The notes: generated from the letters alone by a model not told the origin. A stretch of DNA of 64,000 bases from Oscillospiraceae bacterium (GCA_012520505.1 JAAYOC010000021.1:124001-188000), one strand, 5' to 3'; shown: positions 55,601 to 64,000, counted from the stretch's first letter. Program-made: numbers and translations.

Positions 55601-56684
55601 CTACACAACAGATATAGTATTCACCACTTCTATCTTTTACTAATTTTTCATGAGCTTCTTCTTTAAATTTTGAGAAATTAGCGAAGCCGGTTAAAGGGTC
55701 AAGGAAAGCTACAGTTTTAACTCTAATGTTTGATGCACCAATAGTCTTATAATATCTGTAAGATAGAATAACAACAGACAGCAGGAACATCAGCGATGTT
55801 AAAACTAAGAAAGTAAGAAGCATACCTGTTTGACTAAACAATGAGTTTACCGGAAGAATTCTAGCAATATATAAACCGGAAAGGTCTTCAACAGATGCAT
55901 ATGCTACACAGTAATTTTTACCGTCGATAGATATTGTTGCAATTTCAGAATCAACAAGTGCATTTTTATTTTCAAGAAATACAAGTTGACTATCGTACTT
56001 GTGTTCTTCTATAAGCTTGAAAAAGTTATCTGTTTCAAAAGTACCGGAATGGTAGTCTTTAGTGCTAAAGAGAATAGAACCTTTTTTGTCAACGATAATG
56101 TTTAAACTATTGTCTTTGTAAAGCTCGGTCGGGAAGAGGTCGTTGAAAACTTTACCATAGTTGTACATTCCAACAATATAACCATGAGTTTTTCCGTCGA
56201 TTTCAACTATTCTTGTGTAATGAACAAAATCTTTGCTGATTCCTTCAAAAATATTTGTAACAAAGAAGTCTGTTTCACCAATTGCTTTTTTAAAGGACTC
56301 AATATTTGAAATTTTACCAGTCTCGCCAGTAGAGGAGATATAATCGCCATCTGTTGTAAAAAACGTCAATGAATAGCAGTTGTTTGGAATAACTTCGTTA
56401 AAAAAATTAGTTAAATTTTTTCGTGTCATTTCTTTTTTATCTTTTTCAAAAGTTTGCATAAATTCAGAATGGACAAAATCCATTTGAGAATTATCGGATA
56501 TTATCACCTTTGAAAAGCTGGTAGCGGAACTGATAGCTGATTTTAAAACTGCATCAGCCGCATTTAGAAATAGTCTGTTATAGGTAAATGTAATCATTAA
56601 AACATATGCAATGACGAAAAGTATAGCAACAAAAACTGAAGTTAAACTAGTTTTTGTGATGCTTCTTTCTTTCTCTTTCGGCAT
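52674..56684 (-). CDS. Membrane sensor with degenerate GGDEF, EAL phosphodiesterase and PAS-like domains
   Basis: About 1336 residues. Two membrane helices (about 14-38 and 280-305) flank an extracellular sensor of about 240 residues. The GGDEF-type domain starts near DPLTGFANFS (about 326), but its signature is SGDKF, so diguanylate cyclase activity is unlikely. The EAL domain is complete: EALIRW near 530, NISP, LEFTES, DDFGSGYSS near 652, KLDKLF, AEGVET and IQGYIYSKP. The last 540 residues look like PAS-like domains, an unusual position after EAL. Likely lowers c-di-GMP. ATG 56684 is chosen because GGAGG lies 11 nt before it. Confidence 0.87.
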   Translation of the reverse strand: MPKEKERSITKTSLTSVFVAILFVIAYVLMITFTYNRLFLNAADAVLKSAISSATSFSKVIISDNSQMDFVHSEFMQTFEKDKKEMTRKNLTNFFNEVIPNNCYSLTFFTTDGDYISSTGETGKISNIESFKKAIGETDFFVTNIFEGISKDFVHYTRIVEIDGKTHGYIVGMYNYGKVFNDLFPTELYKDNSLNIIVDKKGSILFSTKDYHSGTFETDNFFKLIEEHKYDSQLVFLENKNALVDSEIATISIDGKNYCVAYASVEDLSGLYIARILPVNSLFSQTGMLLTFLVLTSLMFLLSVVILSYRYYKTIGASNIRVKTVAFLDPLTGFANFSKFKEEAHEKLVKDRSGEYYICCVDMVGFRYINDTFGYDTGDFILVEITKEINNLLLEDELFARISGDKFVILTKRDLGNTDTNHFIYQLTDRISTIKPLAEAHIRLETQMGVYKILPGDIDEMSINALYDRALVALHSIKYLDTGIAIYDISVHNAQIEKKDIEAKMYDALKNGEFRVYIQPKYRTINGKLAGGEALIRWIDPEKGVVPPIKFIPIFEQNRFVHNIDLYVMEVVSRFIRMRLNDGLPVVPISLNISPVEITMLNFRESYIAIKDKYEIPDGLIELEFTESIFFENEKLFKETIVDLQKHGFTCSMDDFGSGYSSLNILKELPVNTLKLDKLFFRESENAERDRSIIRSVIAMARSLGIKTVAEGVETLDVAEYLKLVGCTLIQGYIYSKPLPLTEFEEKLDNENLDTDSGYDHDFDKFEVVPLDMPLSSSIEHTLRKAYAAIVEINTGGNIYHIYYPGDKNVRFDAIPERGFYSAFTQELAPKYVHPKDLEMVQTNLNPLFLSNHFKTNSDLGFEYRHMRKDGSYSWMKLHIIKARGGRTDSQIFFAYFNIIDDYKETEEILETMQKRFSAAYSHFNGAVFELDLTNATVEFLETHSVILEAVKDVKEFDVLLSFIVENLLHPDYREVLATVCSIEHLRRYFMEAKNKESIIVEVQAKPSRKVSTYSYYVATFSVQGDSTEKILLTVEDITEEKIKEVNLQLQHYVTDVAFSNVFEAVFRIMLKKDLFDCADFTNKNPYPKSFEGKYSLYVENMIQSFIKETDRETVRQTLSLEGLINFYNDKEMTQFQVAFQERAFPGSEDYVWKEILVIAKPFGYGQDETVYLFKSSVNEFRETEKNLNEYAYRLSYALAMFDYCYSVDCNTEEVQIIGGKSFENYIWDAEKLDYSKLSVEIKNAIIAEEDQSAFRRLTYLDELTEYFQNHSAYLIKYFKSNRGERNFAEVTIVYGTREQKITIFIRNINADDFGIGTIDTSSTLKEVYSDNSVSE

Positions 56685-56884
56685 AGATGTGTGCACCTCC
56701 AGGGCAGAAAATTAGATGTAAAATTTGATACAAATTAATACAAAGTTAAATGTAAAAATTAGATACGTTTCATTATAACATTTATTATAACAATTTATAA
56801 CTCAAAAGTACACACTAAATTATAACAAATTGCTTAATAAATAGTAGAAAATTAGAGGGTTTTAGTTTATTTTGAATAATAAAA

Positions 56885-56913
56885 TTGACAATGAGGTTTC
56901 AGGGTGATAATAT
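56885..56913 (+). promoter_or_regulatory. Promoter of the GGDEF/EAL gene at 56988
   Basis: TTGACA (56885-56890), 17-nt spacer, TAATAT (56908-56913). The rest of the divergent gap 56685-56987 is AT-rich with several TTATAA words; no clear promoter for the opposite gene. Confidence 0.7.
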
Positions 56914-56987
56914 AACCTTGTGCTATTTTTATAAAAATTACAGCAATTTTTATCCAAATTAATTAAATTCACAATGGAGGGTTAATT

Positions 56988-59456
56988 TTGGGCAAAAAAG
57001 GTAATAAATTATTGGAAAATTCTCAAGAAGTAAAAAAATTAAGGATAAATATAAGCATCTTTCTGTCTTTGGTTTTTATTGTGGCAACGGTAGTTGCTGT
57101 CGGTCTTGCATACTATAACTCTAGGTATGCAGAACAATATGCATTTTTGATTGCTAACTATGTCGTACTTGCAGTTTCGTATCTTATTATAGCAATAATT
57201 GCAATTGTTTTTGCTATGAATAAGTATGAACTTAACATGAAAAAGTATGGCGATATTGATAAGCTTACGAGTGGTATTAATTACGAGAAGTTTTTAAAAG
57301 AAGCACAAACTTTGATAGAAGAAAATCCGGATACTGCGTTTGCAGTTTTTTATGGAGACATTCAAAATTTTAAATATGTAAATGACAATTTCGGTTATGA
57401 TGTTGGTGACAAGCTTCTTATGTTCATTTCTAAAAAGTTGAAAGAAACTTTAGACAGAGAAAATCAACTTTTTGCTCGCATTTCTGCCGACAACTATGCA
57501 ATCATTATTCCTTATAGGGATAAAAATGAATTTATCGAACCAATCTATTCAGTTATTGATGATATCAGTTGGTTTGAAGAATTTAAACAAGCTCACTATA
57601 AGCCGGAAGTTTATGTAGGCATTTATTGTTCGGAAGAGGGCGATAGTGCCTTAACTATAAGTGAGATGATTGACCGAGCTAATATGGCTCAGAAATCCAT
57701 AAAAGGAAGCTCTGAATATCATATTGCTTTTTACACTGAGGAAATACGCGAACGTGTAATTGCTCAAAAAGAATTAGAGCGTCGGATGGATACAGCTCTT
57801 GCAAACGGTGAATTTAAAGCCTATTATCAGCCGAAATATGAGGTTGAAAATGGTGAAATTGTAGGCGCAGAGGCTCTTGTTCGTTGGGATAGTCCGGAAA
57901 ATGGATTTATGGCACCTAGTAAGTTTATTCCATTATTTGAACAAAATGGCTTTATTATTGAACTCGATCAGTATATCTTTGAAAGCGTATGTAAAGATAT
58001 GAGAGAATGGCTTGATACAGGTGTTAATGTTGTTCCGGTTTCAGTTAATGTTTCTCGTCTTCAATTTTATAAGATTGATTTTGTAAAACGATATACAAGA
58101 ATTAAAGAAAAATACAATATTCCAAATGGACTTCTTGAGCTTGAATTCACAGAGAGTATAGTATTTGAAAATCTCGATATTCTTCGAAAAATAATACTTA
58201 GTCTAAAGAAAAATGGTTTTTCCTGTTCAATTGACGACTTTGGTTCTGGTTATTCTTCGCTTAATATTTTGAAGAATCTTCCTATGGATACAATAAAACT
58301 TGATAAACTTTTCTTTGACGACAGTGAAAATGTTAATAGAGACAGAGCGCTTATTTCAAGTGTTATTACTATGGCCCGAGCACTTGATATGGAAACTGTA
58401 GCTGAAGGTATTGAAAATTGGGCACAAGTATTTTTCCTTAAGGAAATAGGATGCGATATTATTCAAGGATATGTTTATTCAGAACCTATTCCTCATGCTA
58501 GATTTTCGAATCTTCTTCAAGGTAACAGAAGAAAAGAAATTCCTCAGCATCTTGCCGGTAGTAAAAATATTGTTATCGATGATCCTCCGGAAATGGCTGT
58601 TATAAAATATGAGGCGCTTCTTGGTTTACTTGGAGGATTGATTCTTGAAGTAGATTTTAATTCCGGCAAATTTATACTTCTTAACAATTCAATGAATGAT
58701 AATTATTTCGAGGGAAGTGTTGAACAGGCTGGTGAAAATTACGAAACTTCTTTTCTTGAAAGTATTGAAAAATTTGTCCATCCGGAAGACTTTAAGATAG
58801 TTAAAAATCGCTGTTCATCTATTGCAGTTATGTCAGCATTCTATCAAGGTGAAGTAAGAATTATTACTGAACTTCGTCTAATGTCTAAATATTCAAAATC
58901 TTATGAATGGGCAAAATTTACCATAGCGAGAATCAATTCCGATCCGGATGCAAATGATTTTAGGGCATTTGTTTATCTTGAACAGCATAGAGGCGCTTTA
59001 TTGGAAAATATAGGGCAAATAGTAATTTCTGACGCAGTAAAGGATGTGTTTTCAAACATATGCTCACTTATTTACGAATTTGAAAATGAACATGGTACAT
59101 TTAAGAGAATTTTTTGTAACACAGAACTTATGGGCGATCAACCCGAAGTTGGAGATATTCAGTGGCTTCGTGAGTGCTATTTTCCTAAAGTACTTTTTGC
59201 AGAGGATTTACAAGAATTTTTAGAATTTACTGATTTAAAAAATATAGAAAAGGCAGTTAAAGCCGGTAAAACACAACTAATTACTAGTACGAGAGCAATT
59301 ACCGAAGAAAAACAATTGGATATGCAGGTGAAAATAGTAGTTGTACCTTCGAAAGATGGAGTAGGTGAATATGATTTTATTATGTTCTGTTATGCTGAAG
59401 AAATAGAAGATGCTCCAAAGGTTAAGACAGAGCAGAAAAATAAAGTGAAAATGTAA
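56988..59456 (+). CDS. Membrane protein with degenerate GGDEF and EAL domains
   Basis: 822 residues from TTG 56988 (RBS GGAGGG). Two membrane helices (about 23-45 and 55-80) with hardly any extracellular loop, a GGDEF-type domain whose signature reads SADNY near 165 (inactive), a complete EAL domain (EALVRW near 294, NVSR, LEFTES, DDFGSGYSS near 416, AEGIEN, IQGYVYSEP near 490) and a 300-residue C-terminal PAS-like region. Paralogue of the divergent gene; both look like phosphodiesterases in which GGDEF may sense GTP. Confidence 0.88.
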   Translation: MGKKGNKLLENSQEVKKLRINISIFLSLVFIVATVVAVGLAYYNSRYAEQYAFLIANYVVLAVSYLIIAIIAIVFAMNKYELNMKKYGDIDKLTSGINYEKFLKEAQTLIEENPDTAFAVFYGDIQNFKYVNDNFGYDVGDKLLMFISKKLKETLDRENQLFARISADNYAIIIPYRDKNEFIEPIYSVIDDISWFEEFKQAHYKPEVYVGIYCSEEGDSALTISEMIDRANMAQKSIKGSSEYHIAFYTEEIRERVIAQKELERRMDTALANGEFKAYYQPKYEVENGEIVGAEALVRWDSPENGFMAPSKFIPLFEQNGFIIELDQYIFESVCKDMREWLDTGVNVVPVSVNVSRLQFYKIDFVKRYTRIKEKYNIPNGLLELEFTESIVFENLDILRKIILSLKKNGFSCSIDDFGSGYSSLNILKNLPMDTIKLDKLFFDDSENVNRDRALISSVITMARALDMETVAEGIENWAQVFFLKEIGCDIIQGYVYSEPIPHARFSNLLQGNRRKEIPQHLAGSKNIVIDDPPEMAVIKYEALLGLLGGLILEVDFNSGKFILLNNSMNDNYFEGSVEQAGENYETSFLESIEKFVHPEDFKIVKNRCSSIAVMSAFYQGEVRIITELRLMSKYSKSYEWAKFTIARINSDPDANDFRAFVYLEQHRGALLENIGQIVISDAVKDVFSNICSLIYEFENEHGTFKRIFCNTELMGDQPEVGDIQWLRECYFPKVLFAEDLQEFLEFTDLKNIEKAVKAGKTQLITSTRAITEEKQLDMQVKIVVVPSKDGVGEYDFIMFCYAEEIEDAPKVKTEQKNKVKM

Positions 59457-59480
59457 ACAGGCGAAAGAATAGATAGAAGA

Positions 59481-59522
59481 AAGAAACCCGTTAAAGGAAA
59501 TTTCCTTTAACGGGTTTCTTAT
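59481..59522. terminator. Bidirectional terminator
   Basis: Perfect 40-bp palindrome AAGAAACCCGTTAAAGGAAA and its complement, 59481-59520, between the EAL gene and hppA. Confidence 0.92.
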
Positions 59523-59528
59523 TTTCAA

Positions 59529-59600
59529 GTAATTTTGTTTGCAGTTTCATTTAGAATTCTGCCTGTAATTTTGTTTGCAGTTTTATTTAGAATTTTGCTT
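59529..59600. repeat. 36-bp tandem repeat, two copies
   Basis: GTAATTTTGTTTGCAGTTTC and ATTTAGAATTCTGCCT, then the same 36-bp block with four or so changes from 59565. Non-coding, downstream of hppA. Confidence 0.8.
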
Positions 59601-59618
59601 GTGATTTTTATTGTTCTT

Positions 59619-61643
59619 TTATGAAAGCAATCCGCCATAAGTAGCAATAAGTGTAGCAAACACGGTTGAAATAACAGTCATAAGTTTAATAAGAATATTG
59701 ATTGAAGGACCGGATGTATCTTTGAATGGATCACCTACTGTATCGCCTACAACGGCAGCATGGTGTGCTTCAGAACCTTTTCCGCCAAAGGCTCCGCCTT
59801 CAATATATTTTTTAGCATTATCCCAAGCACCACCAGAGTTTGACATAAAGATAGCCATGAGGACACCGGTAACAAGTGAACCGGCAAGCATGCCACCGAG
59901 AGCTTCGGCGCCAAGCACAAAACCTACAGCAAGTGGAGAAAGCACTGAAATAATACCAGGAATTATCATTTCCTTTAAGGCAGCTGTTGTTGAAATAGCA
60001 ACACATGTTTTGTAGTCAGGTTTAGCCTTGCCTTCAAGAATTCCGGGAATTTCTTTGAATTGGCGACGCACTTCTTCAATCATTTGATTTGCAGCTTTAC
60101 CAACAGAATTCATTGTAAATGCTGAGAAAAGGAAAGGAAGCATACCGCCTATGAAGAGACCAATTACTACCATTGGATTTGTTACATCAATGAAAATTGG
60201 TTTGCCGGTTATCATGGAAATAGATTCTGTATATGTTGTGAAAAGAGCAAGTGCAGTGAGAGCTGCTGAACCTATAGCAAAACCTTTACCAATTGCAGCT
60301 GTTGTGTTGCCAACAGAGTCAAGCTTATCTGTGATTTCACGAACCTCTTCGTCAAGACCGGCCATTTCAGCAATACCGCCGGCATTGTCTGCAATTGGAC
60401 CATAAGCATCAACTGCAACTGTAATACCTGTTGTTGAAAGCATTCCTACTGCTGCGAGTGCAATACCATAAATGCCTGCAAATTTAAAAGCAACAAAAAT
60501 ACCTATAGCAATGAAGAGAATAGGAATTGCTGTTGACATCATACCTACTGAAAGACCGGAGATAATCGTTGTTGCAGCACCTGTTTGTGATTGCTCTGCA
60601 ATTCTCTTAACTGATTTATATTCATCGGATGTATAAATTTCTGTTACCGCACCAATTGCAAGACCAACTACAAGACCTGCAACTATAGCGATGAATGCAC
60701 CAATACCCTCAAAACAAAATGTGCAAAGCACGTAAGCACCAATTATTACGAGAATTGATGATACCCATTGAGCAGCTTTAAGAGCTGTGTGAGGATTTGA
60801 ACCATCTTTACTGCGAACAAAGAAGGTTGAAATGATTGACGCAATAATACCGATTCCTGAAAGGAAAAGAGGGTAGAAAATACCGGCTTTTGGAATAACT
60901 TCAGTAACTACTGAATTTTCTGTAAGAAGGGCACCAAGAGTAACTGCAGAAACTACTGAACCTACATATGATTCATAAAGGTCAGCACCCATGCCTGCAA
61001 CGTCACCAACGTTGTCACCAACATTGTCAGCAATAACTGCCGGGTTTCTTGGATCGTCTTCTGGAATATTATTCTCTACTTTACCAACAAGGTCAGCACC
61101 GACATCAGCAGCTTTTGTATAAATACCGCCACCAACACGTGCGAAGAGAGCGATTGAGGAAGCACCAAGGCTGAAGCCAAAGAGAACATCTGTATTCTCT
61201 GTGATTGTGTAGATTGTACCTACACCGAGAAGTCCAAGTCCTACAACTGACATACCCATTACAGCGCCACCGGAGAAAGCAATTGAAAGGGCTTTGTTCA
61301 TTCCACTTTCTTTTGCTGCGTTAGCTGTTCTAACGTTTGCTTTTGTTGCTACCTGCATACCGAAAAATCCTGAAAGAACTGAGAAAAGAGCACCTGCTAC
61401 GAAGCATATTGCCATTGTCCAGTTGATAGCAAGACCAATGATAAGAAGGAGAGCAAGAACGAAGAATACAAGAATTTTGTATTCGGATGTAAGAAATGCA
61501 AGAGCACCTATTTGAATATTGCTGGCAATTTCTTTCATCTCGTCTGTTCCCGCAGGAGCTCTTTTAACTTTTACTGCTAGATAAAAAGCAAATAAAAGTG
61601 CGACAAAGCCCGTAACAGGAACGAGAATTAGGAATTTTTCCAT
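59619..61643 (-). CDS. hppA: Membrane-bound K+-dependent pyrophosphatase
   Basis: Couples PPi hydrolysis to outward H+ or Na+ pumping. 674 residues and about 16 helices. Pyrophosphate-binding signature [11 protein letters not shown] near 187, followed by [19 protein letters not shown]; second acidic cluster [14 protein letters not shown] near 635. [10 protein letters not shown], with Ala rather than Lys, indicates the K+-dependent class. H+ versus Na+ cannot be settled by eye. RBS AGGAGG before ATG 61643. Energy saving fits the hydrogenase and transhydrogenase genes nearby. Confidence 0.96.
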   Translation of the reverse strand: MEKFLILVPVTGFVALLFAFYLAVKVKRAPAGTDEMKEIASNIQIGALAFLTSEYKILVFFVLALLLIIGLAINWTMAICFVAGALFSVLSGFFGMQVATKANVRTANAAKESGMNKALSIAFSGGAVMGMSVVGLGLLGVGTIYTITENTDVLFGFSLGASSIALFARVGGGIYTKAADVGADLVGKVENNIPEDDPRNPAVIADNVGDNVGDVAGMGADLYESYVGSVVSAVTLGALLTENSVVTEVIPKAGIFYPLFLSGIGIIASIISTFFVRSKDGSNPHTALKAAQWVSSILVIIGAYVLCTFCFEGIGAFIAIVAGLVVGLAIGAVTEIYTSDEYKSVKRIAEQSQTGAATTIISGLSVGMMSTAIPILFIAIGIFVAFKFAGIYGIALAAVGMLSTTGITVAVDAYGPIADNAGGIAEMAGLDEEVREITDKLDSVGNTTAAIGKGFAIGSAALTALALFTTYTESISMITGKPIFIDVTNPMVVIGLFIGGMLPFLFSAFTMNSVGKAANQMIEEVRRQFKEIPGILEGKAKPDYKTCVAISTTAALKEMIIPGIISVLSPLAVGFVLGAEALGGMLAGSLVTGVLMAIFMSNSGGAWDNAKKYIEGGAFGGKGSEAHHAAVVGDTVGDPFKDTSGPSINILIKLMTVISTVFATLIATYGGLLS

Positions 61644-61701
61644 TTTAAATCCTCCTAAATTTGTTCCCCAAAAAAATGTGTTTCCGTATTAGGACTTGCT
61701 T

Positions 61702-61730
61702 ATTGTAACAGACAAAAGTTGCAATTTCAA
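61702..61730 (-). promoter_or_regulatory. Promoter of hppA
   Basis: Minus strand: TTGAAA (61730-61725), 17-nt spacer, TACAAT (61707-61702). Confidence 0.6.
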
Positions 61731-61803
61731 CTATTAAATCTGTCAAAGTGCTAACATTTTTTTAACGGTCTTTGTTAAAATTGCACAAAAATGAACAGAT
61801 TTT

Positions 61804-61840
61804 GAACAAACCACCATATATTGTGGGTTGTTCGCTTTTT
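61804..61840 (+). terminator. Hairpin with T-run upstream of mraZ
   Basis: GAACAAACCAC pairs with GTGGGTTGTTC (one mismatch), then CGCTTTTT. No plus-strand gene lies just upstream, so it may be a leader element or block stray transcription into the division cluster. In the gap 61644-61961. Confidence 0.5.
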
Positions 61841-61866
61841 ATCCACAATCGTACAGAAAATACTTG

Positions 61867-61895
61867 TTGCAATTTTATTTTTTTCAGTTTATATT
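61867..61895 (+). promoter_or_regulatory. Promoter of mraZ-rsmH-ftsL
   Basis: TTGCAA (61867-61872), 17-nt spacer, TATATT (61890-61895). Confidence 0.55.
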
Positions 61896-61903
61896 ATATG
61901 TAT

Positions 61904-61954
61904 AAGGTGGAGTAGTTTCCCACAAAATATAATCAAAATGGTGGAAAGTGGAGT
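61904..61954 (+). promoter_or_regulatory. MraZ-box-like repeats before mraZ
   Basis: AAGGTGGAGT (61904-61913), then tandem AAAATGGTGG and AAAGTGGAGT (61935-61954). MraZ binds 10-bp-spaced GTGG-type repeats in front of its own gene, so these are likely autoregulatory sites. Confidence 0.6.
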
Positions 61955-61961
61955 AAAGAAT

Positions 61962-62381
61962 ATGGATTTTCTTGGTCTATACAAACATAGCTTAGATGCA
62001 AAAAATCGAATATTCATTCCTTCTAAGTACAGAGAGTACCTAGGAGGCACTTTCGTTATTTGTCCGGGTGCAGATAAAAGCCTTTATGTTTATTCAATAG
62101 AAGAGTGGGAAAAAGTAGCAGCACAAGTTAAGGCACTTGGCAGTACTCCGGAACTAAGGCGTTACAAGCGAAGCTTTTTTGAACGTGCTGATATGGTTGA
62201 GTTGGATAAACAAGGGCGTTTTACGATAAAAGCAGAACTTAAAGAATATGCACACCTTGATAAGGATATTGTAATTGCAGGTTCGGGTAACAAGTTTGAA
62301 ATTTGGGATGCAGAATCTTATGAGGAAGAAACACGTAGGACACTTTCTGCTGACGATCTTGATATTGAGGTTATATTCTAA
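61962..62381 (+). CDS. mraZ: Transcriptional regulator MraZ
   Basis: 139 residues; first gene of the division and cell wall cluster, autorepressor with two SpoVT/AbrB-like domains. N-terminus MDFLGLYKHSLDAKNRIFIPS is diagnostic; the second repeat has DMVELDKQGRFTI near 85. ATG 61962 is used because MraZ begins this way; a longer upstream frame adds a spurious hydrophobic stretch. The last base overlaps the rsmH ATG. Confidence 0.95.
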   Translation: MDFLGLYKHSLDAKNRIFIPSKYREYLGGTFVICPGADKSLYVYSIEEWEKVAAQVKALGSTPELRRYKRSFFERADMVELDKQGRFTIKAELKEYAHLDKDIVIAGSGNKFEIWDAESYEEETRRTLSADDLDIEVIF

Positions 62382-63307
62382 TGTCATTTTCACATATTCC
62401 GGTTTTATATGACGAGGTTTTGGATTCTCTAAAAATAAAACAAAATGGTGTTTATGTAGATGCGACCGCCGGAGGCGGCGGGCATTCGGCAGGAATTTTA
62501 GAAAAACTTGGAGAAGATGGCAGGTTAATCTGTTTCGACAGAGACCCGGATGCAATCGCGACATTAACTAAGCGGTTTAAAGATGAAAGAAAAGTAACAA
62601 TAGTCCACGACAACTATTGCAATATAAAATCGGTATTAAAAAAACTTAATGTTGGCGAAGTTGATGGAATTTTAGCCGACCTAGGCGTAAGTTCACATCA
62701 ACTCGACACAGTGGAAAGAGGGTTCTCTTTCCACTATGATGCACCGCTTGACATGCGAATGAGTCAAGCGGGGCCAACTGCGGCGGATTTATGCAATAAG
62801 CTTAGTGAACGGGAACTTGCAAGAATCATCCGCGATTATGGTGAAGAAAAATATGCGACAAGTATTGCAAGGAATATTGTAAGGGCGAGAGAAAACGAGC
62901 CGATAAAAACAACTTTGCAACTCGCGGATATAATTGCAAGTTCAATGCCGGCGAAAGCTCGCCGAAGTGGGCATCCGGCCCGCCACACTTTTCAGGCACT
63001 TCGAATAGAAGTAAATGGTGAGCTTGAAAATTTGAAAGCTGCTGTGAACGACATGTTTGATTCTCTAAAGATAAATGGAGTTTTATCGATAATAACCTTC
63101 CATTCTTTAGAGGACAGAATCGTAAAACAAAGTTTTGCAGATTTTTGTATGGGCTGTATATGTCCGCCTGAATTTCCAATTTGTGTATGTGGCAATATTC
63201 CAAGAGGAAAATTAATTTTCAAGTTTAAAGATGCAAGTGAAGAAGAAATTGAAAAAAATCCACGGTCAAGAAGTGCAAAGCTTCGTTCAATTGAACGGAT
63301 AAATTAG
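62381..63307 (+). CDS. rsmH: 16S rRNA (cytosine1402-N4)-methyltransferase RsmH
   Basis: SAM-dependent methyltransferase acting on C1402 in the decoding centre. 308 residues: HIPVLYDEVLDSL at the N-terminus, SAM motif DATAGGGGHSAGIL near 27, DGILADLGVSSHQLD near 94, GFSFHYDAPLDMRMSQ near 112, and ITFHSLEDRIVK near 229. Directly follows mraZ, the conserved order. Confidence 0.97.
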   Translation: MSFSHIPVLYDEVLDSLKIKQNGVYVDATAGGGGHSAGILEKLGEDGRLICFDRDPDAIATLTKRFKDERKVTIVHDNYCNIKSVLKKLNVGEVDGILADLGVSSHQLDTVERGFSFHYDAPLDMRMSQAGPTAADLCNKLSERELARIIRDYGEEKYATSIARNIVRARENEPIKTTLQLADIIASSMPAKARRSGHPARHTFQALRIEVNGELENLKAAVNDMFDSLKINGVLSIITFHSLEDRIVKQSFADFCMGCICPPEFPICVCGNIPRGKLIFKFKDASEEEIEKNPRSRSAKLRSIERIN

Positions 63308-63743
63308 GTTGAACAGAAATAGAAAGTTGTTGAAGAGTAAAAGTCAAAAATAAAAAATTGTGAAAAACAAATGGAAAGTATAAATGAAACATAAAAAAGC
63401 ACGAAAACAAACGAATAAATATAGATGAAACGCAAAAAAACGTAATTAATAGATTGAAAAGCACAAAAAAATACACAAAAGAATACACGAAAGAATAAAA
63501 ATAAAAAACAGAAAATAATCATACAAAGTTACTTAAGTTTAACACTTAGGTAGATATTTGTTTCCAAAGAACGTCAAGTAAAAGGAATGTAAAATAGCAA
63601 AGCAGTAAAACAGCAAAGTAATAAAGTAATAAAGTGATAAAGTAACAAAACAACAAAAGCAAAATAGCAAAACAACGAGATAACGCAAGGCAAAACAATA
63701 AAGTAATAAAGTCGGAAAATAACAAACGAAAGGTGGTGGAGAC
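63308..63743. other. A-rich spacer of 436 bp inside the division cluster
   Basis: Between rsmH and the ftsL-like gene, usually adjacent, lies strongly A-rich plus-strand DNA with few T or hairpins. It contains short iterated words such as AAAGTAATAAAGTAATAAAG (around 63615-63640) and AACAAAA/AGCAAAA. No convincing ORF or terminator. The minus strand has long but low-complexity frames that I do not accept as genes. Confidence 0.7.
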
Positions 63744-64000
63744 GTGGCAACTTATCAAAGAACAGAAGCATATGATTATAATAGAGTTATGAATGCAGCG
63801 CCAAAGCGAGCGCCACAAAGACAAGCACGCCCGGCTCCAAGACCTAGAGTTATTGAAAAGTCGCGGGCACAACTTCGGGCTGAAGCAATGCGTTCCAGAA
63901 AAGCTACAATAAAGGCTTTAGTAATCTGTGCAATATTTTTTATGTTCATCAGTTTCCAAATTTATAGTCAGGTTAAGGTTGACGAACTGGACAGAGAACT
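63744..64000 (+). CDS. FtsL-like cell division protein, 3' end outside the window
   Basis: GTG 63744 follows AAAGGTGGTGGAG. 85 residues are visible: a basic, Ala/Pro/Arg-rich cytoplasmic N-terminus (APKRAPQRQARPAPRPR), then a single membrane helix (ALVICAIFFMFISFQIYS) and the start of a likely coiled coil (QVKVDELDRE). Size, topology and position after rsmH fit FtsL, which joins FtsB/DivIC in the divisome. FtsL is poorly conserved, so this rests mainly on context. Confidence 0.75.
   Translation, partial: MATYQRTEAYDYNRVMNAAPKRAPQRQARPAPRPRVIEKSRAQLRAEAMRSRKATIKALVICAIFFMFISFQIYSQVKVDELDRE

Noticed and set aside
63304..63872. Long minus-strand frames after rsmH, rich in Phe, Leu and Ser
   Set aside because: They are complements of A-rich DNA, have no RBS, and overlap the ftsL-like gene; composition explains the open frames.

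Overview
The window looks like chromosomal DNA from a low-GC, strictly anaerobic Firmicute, most likely a gut-type clostridium near the Ruminococcaceae/Oscillospiraceae. Support: AT-rich DNA with strong AGGAGG ribosome sites and TTGACA/TATAAT promoters; [FeFe]-hydrogenase and electron-bifurcation modules; two glycyl radical enzyme loci; a membrane pyrophosphatase; MrnC, Obg and YebC; and the start of a division/cell wall cluster (mraZ-rsmH-ftsL). This placement is inferred from gene content only.

Layout. 1-1288: end of a WYL regulator and queH. 1401-6846: trimeric [FeFe]-hydrogenase operon (hydC-hydB-hydA) whose HydB carries a GltD-type flavoprotein module at its C-terminus. 7067-10577 (minus): ABC importer of the NMT1/SsuA type and acetate kinase; a candidate ~84-nt small RNA with its own promoter and terminator lies upstream. 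11034-16394: tmcAL, mtaB, a lipase-fold protein without its catalytic serine, and citrate synthase. 16518-18176 (minus): a PASTA protein whose kinase domain lacks its catalytic residues. 18825-21323 (minus): obg-mrnC-yebC. 21665-26935: lipoprotein, membrane protein, cation diffusion facilitator, 2-hydroxyacid dehydrogenase and FAD oxidoreductase. 27064-32250: membrane proteins, then a glycyl radical activase and its enzyme, the latter broken by a 2-nt slip in an AT repeat. 32363-33240 (minus): XRE-Fic module with three operators. 33432-35207 (minus): secreted Asp-rich repeat protein, ECF sigma factor and anti-sigma factor behind an ECF-like promoter. 35538-38864: one polypeptide joining a radical-SAM activase to a complete glycyl radical enzyme. 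40012-44827: membrane-anchored linalool dehydratase/isomerase-like protein, Cu(I) ATPase and a SafE/DsbD-like membrane protein. 45541-47241: aldehyde dehydrogenase and a Cys-rich mini-protein, then tRNA-Ser(CGA). 47659-51950: a hydrogenase-like trimer with no H-cluster, in which the GltD module sits inside the third subunit (Sporomusa-type transhydrogenase layout). 52093-59456: Cys-poor CsoR relative and two divergent degenerate-GGDEF/EAL proteins. 59619-61643 (minus): pyrophosphatase. 61962-64000: mraZ, rsmH and the start of an ftsL-like gene.

How it fits together. The two NuoE/NuoF-type complexes would balance NADH, NADPH, ferredoxin and H2; acetate kinase yields ATP and the pyrophosphatase recovers energy from PPi. 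The radical enzymes probably act on organic substrates that the sequence does not reveal. The strongest candidates for something undescribed are the activase-glycyl radical enzyme fusion (35538-38864), the same flavoprotein module placed in two different subunits of paralogous complexes, the LDI-like membrane protein next to copper genes, and the small RNA at 10838-10921.
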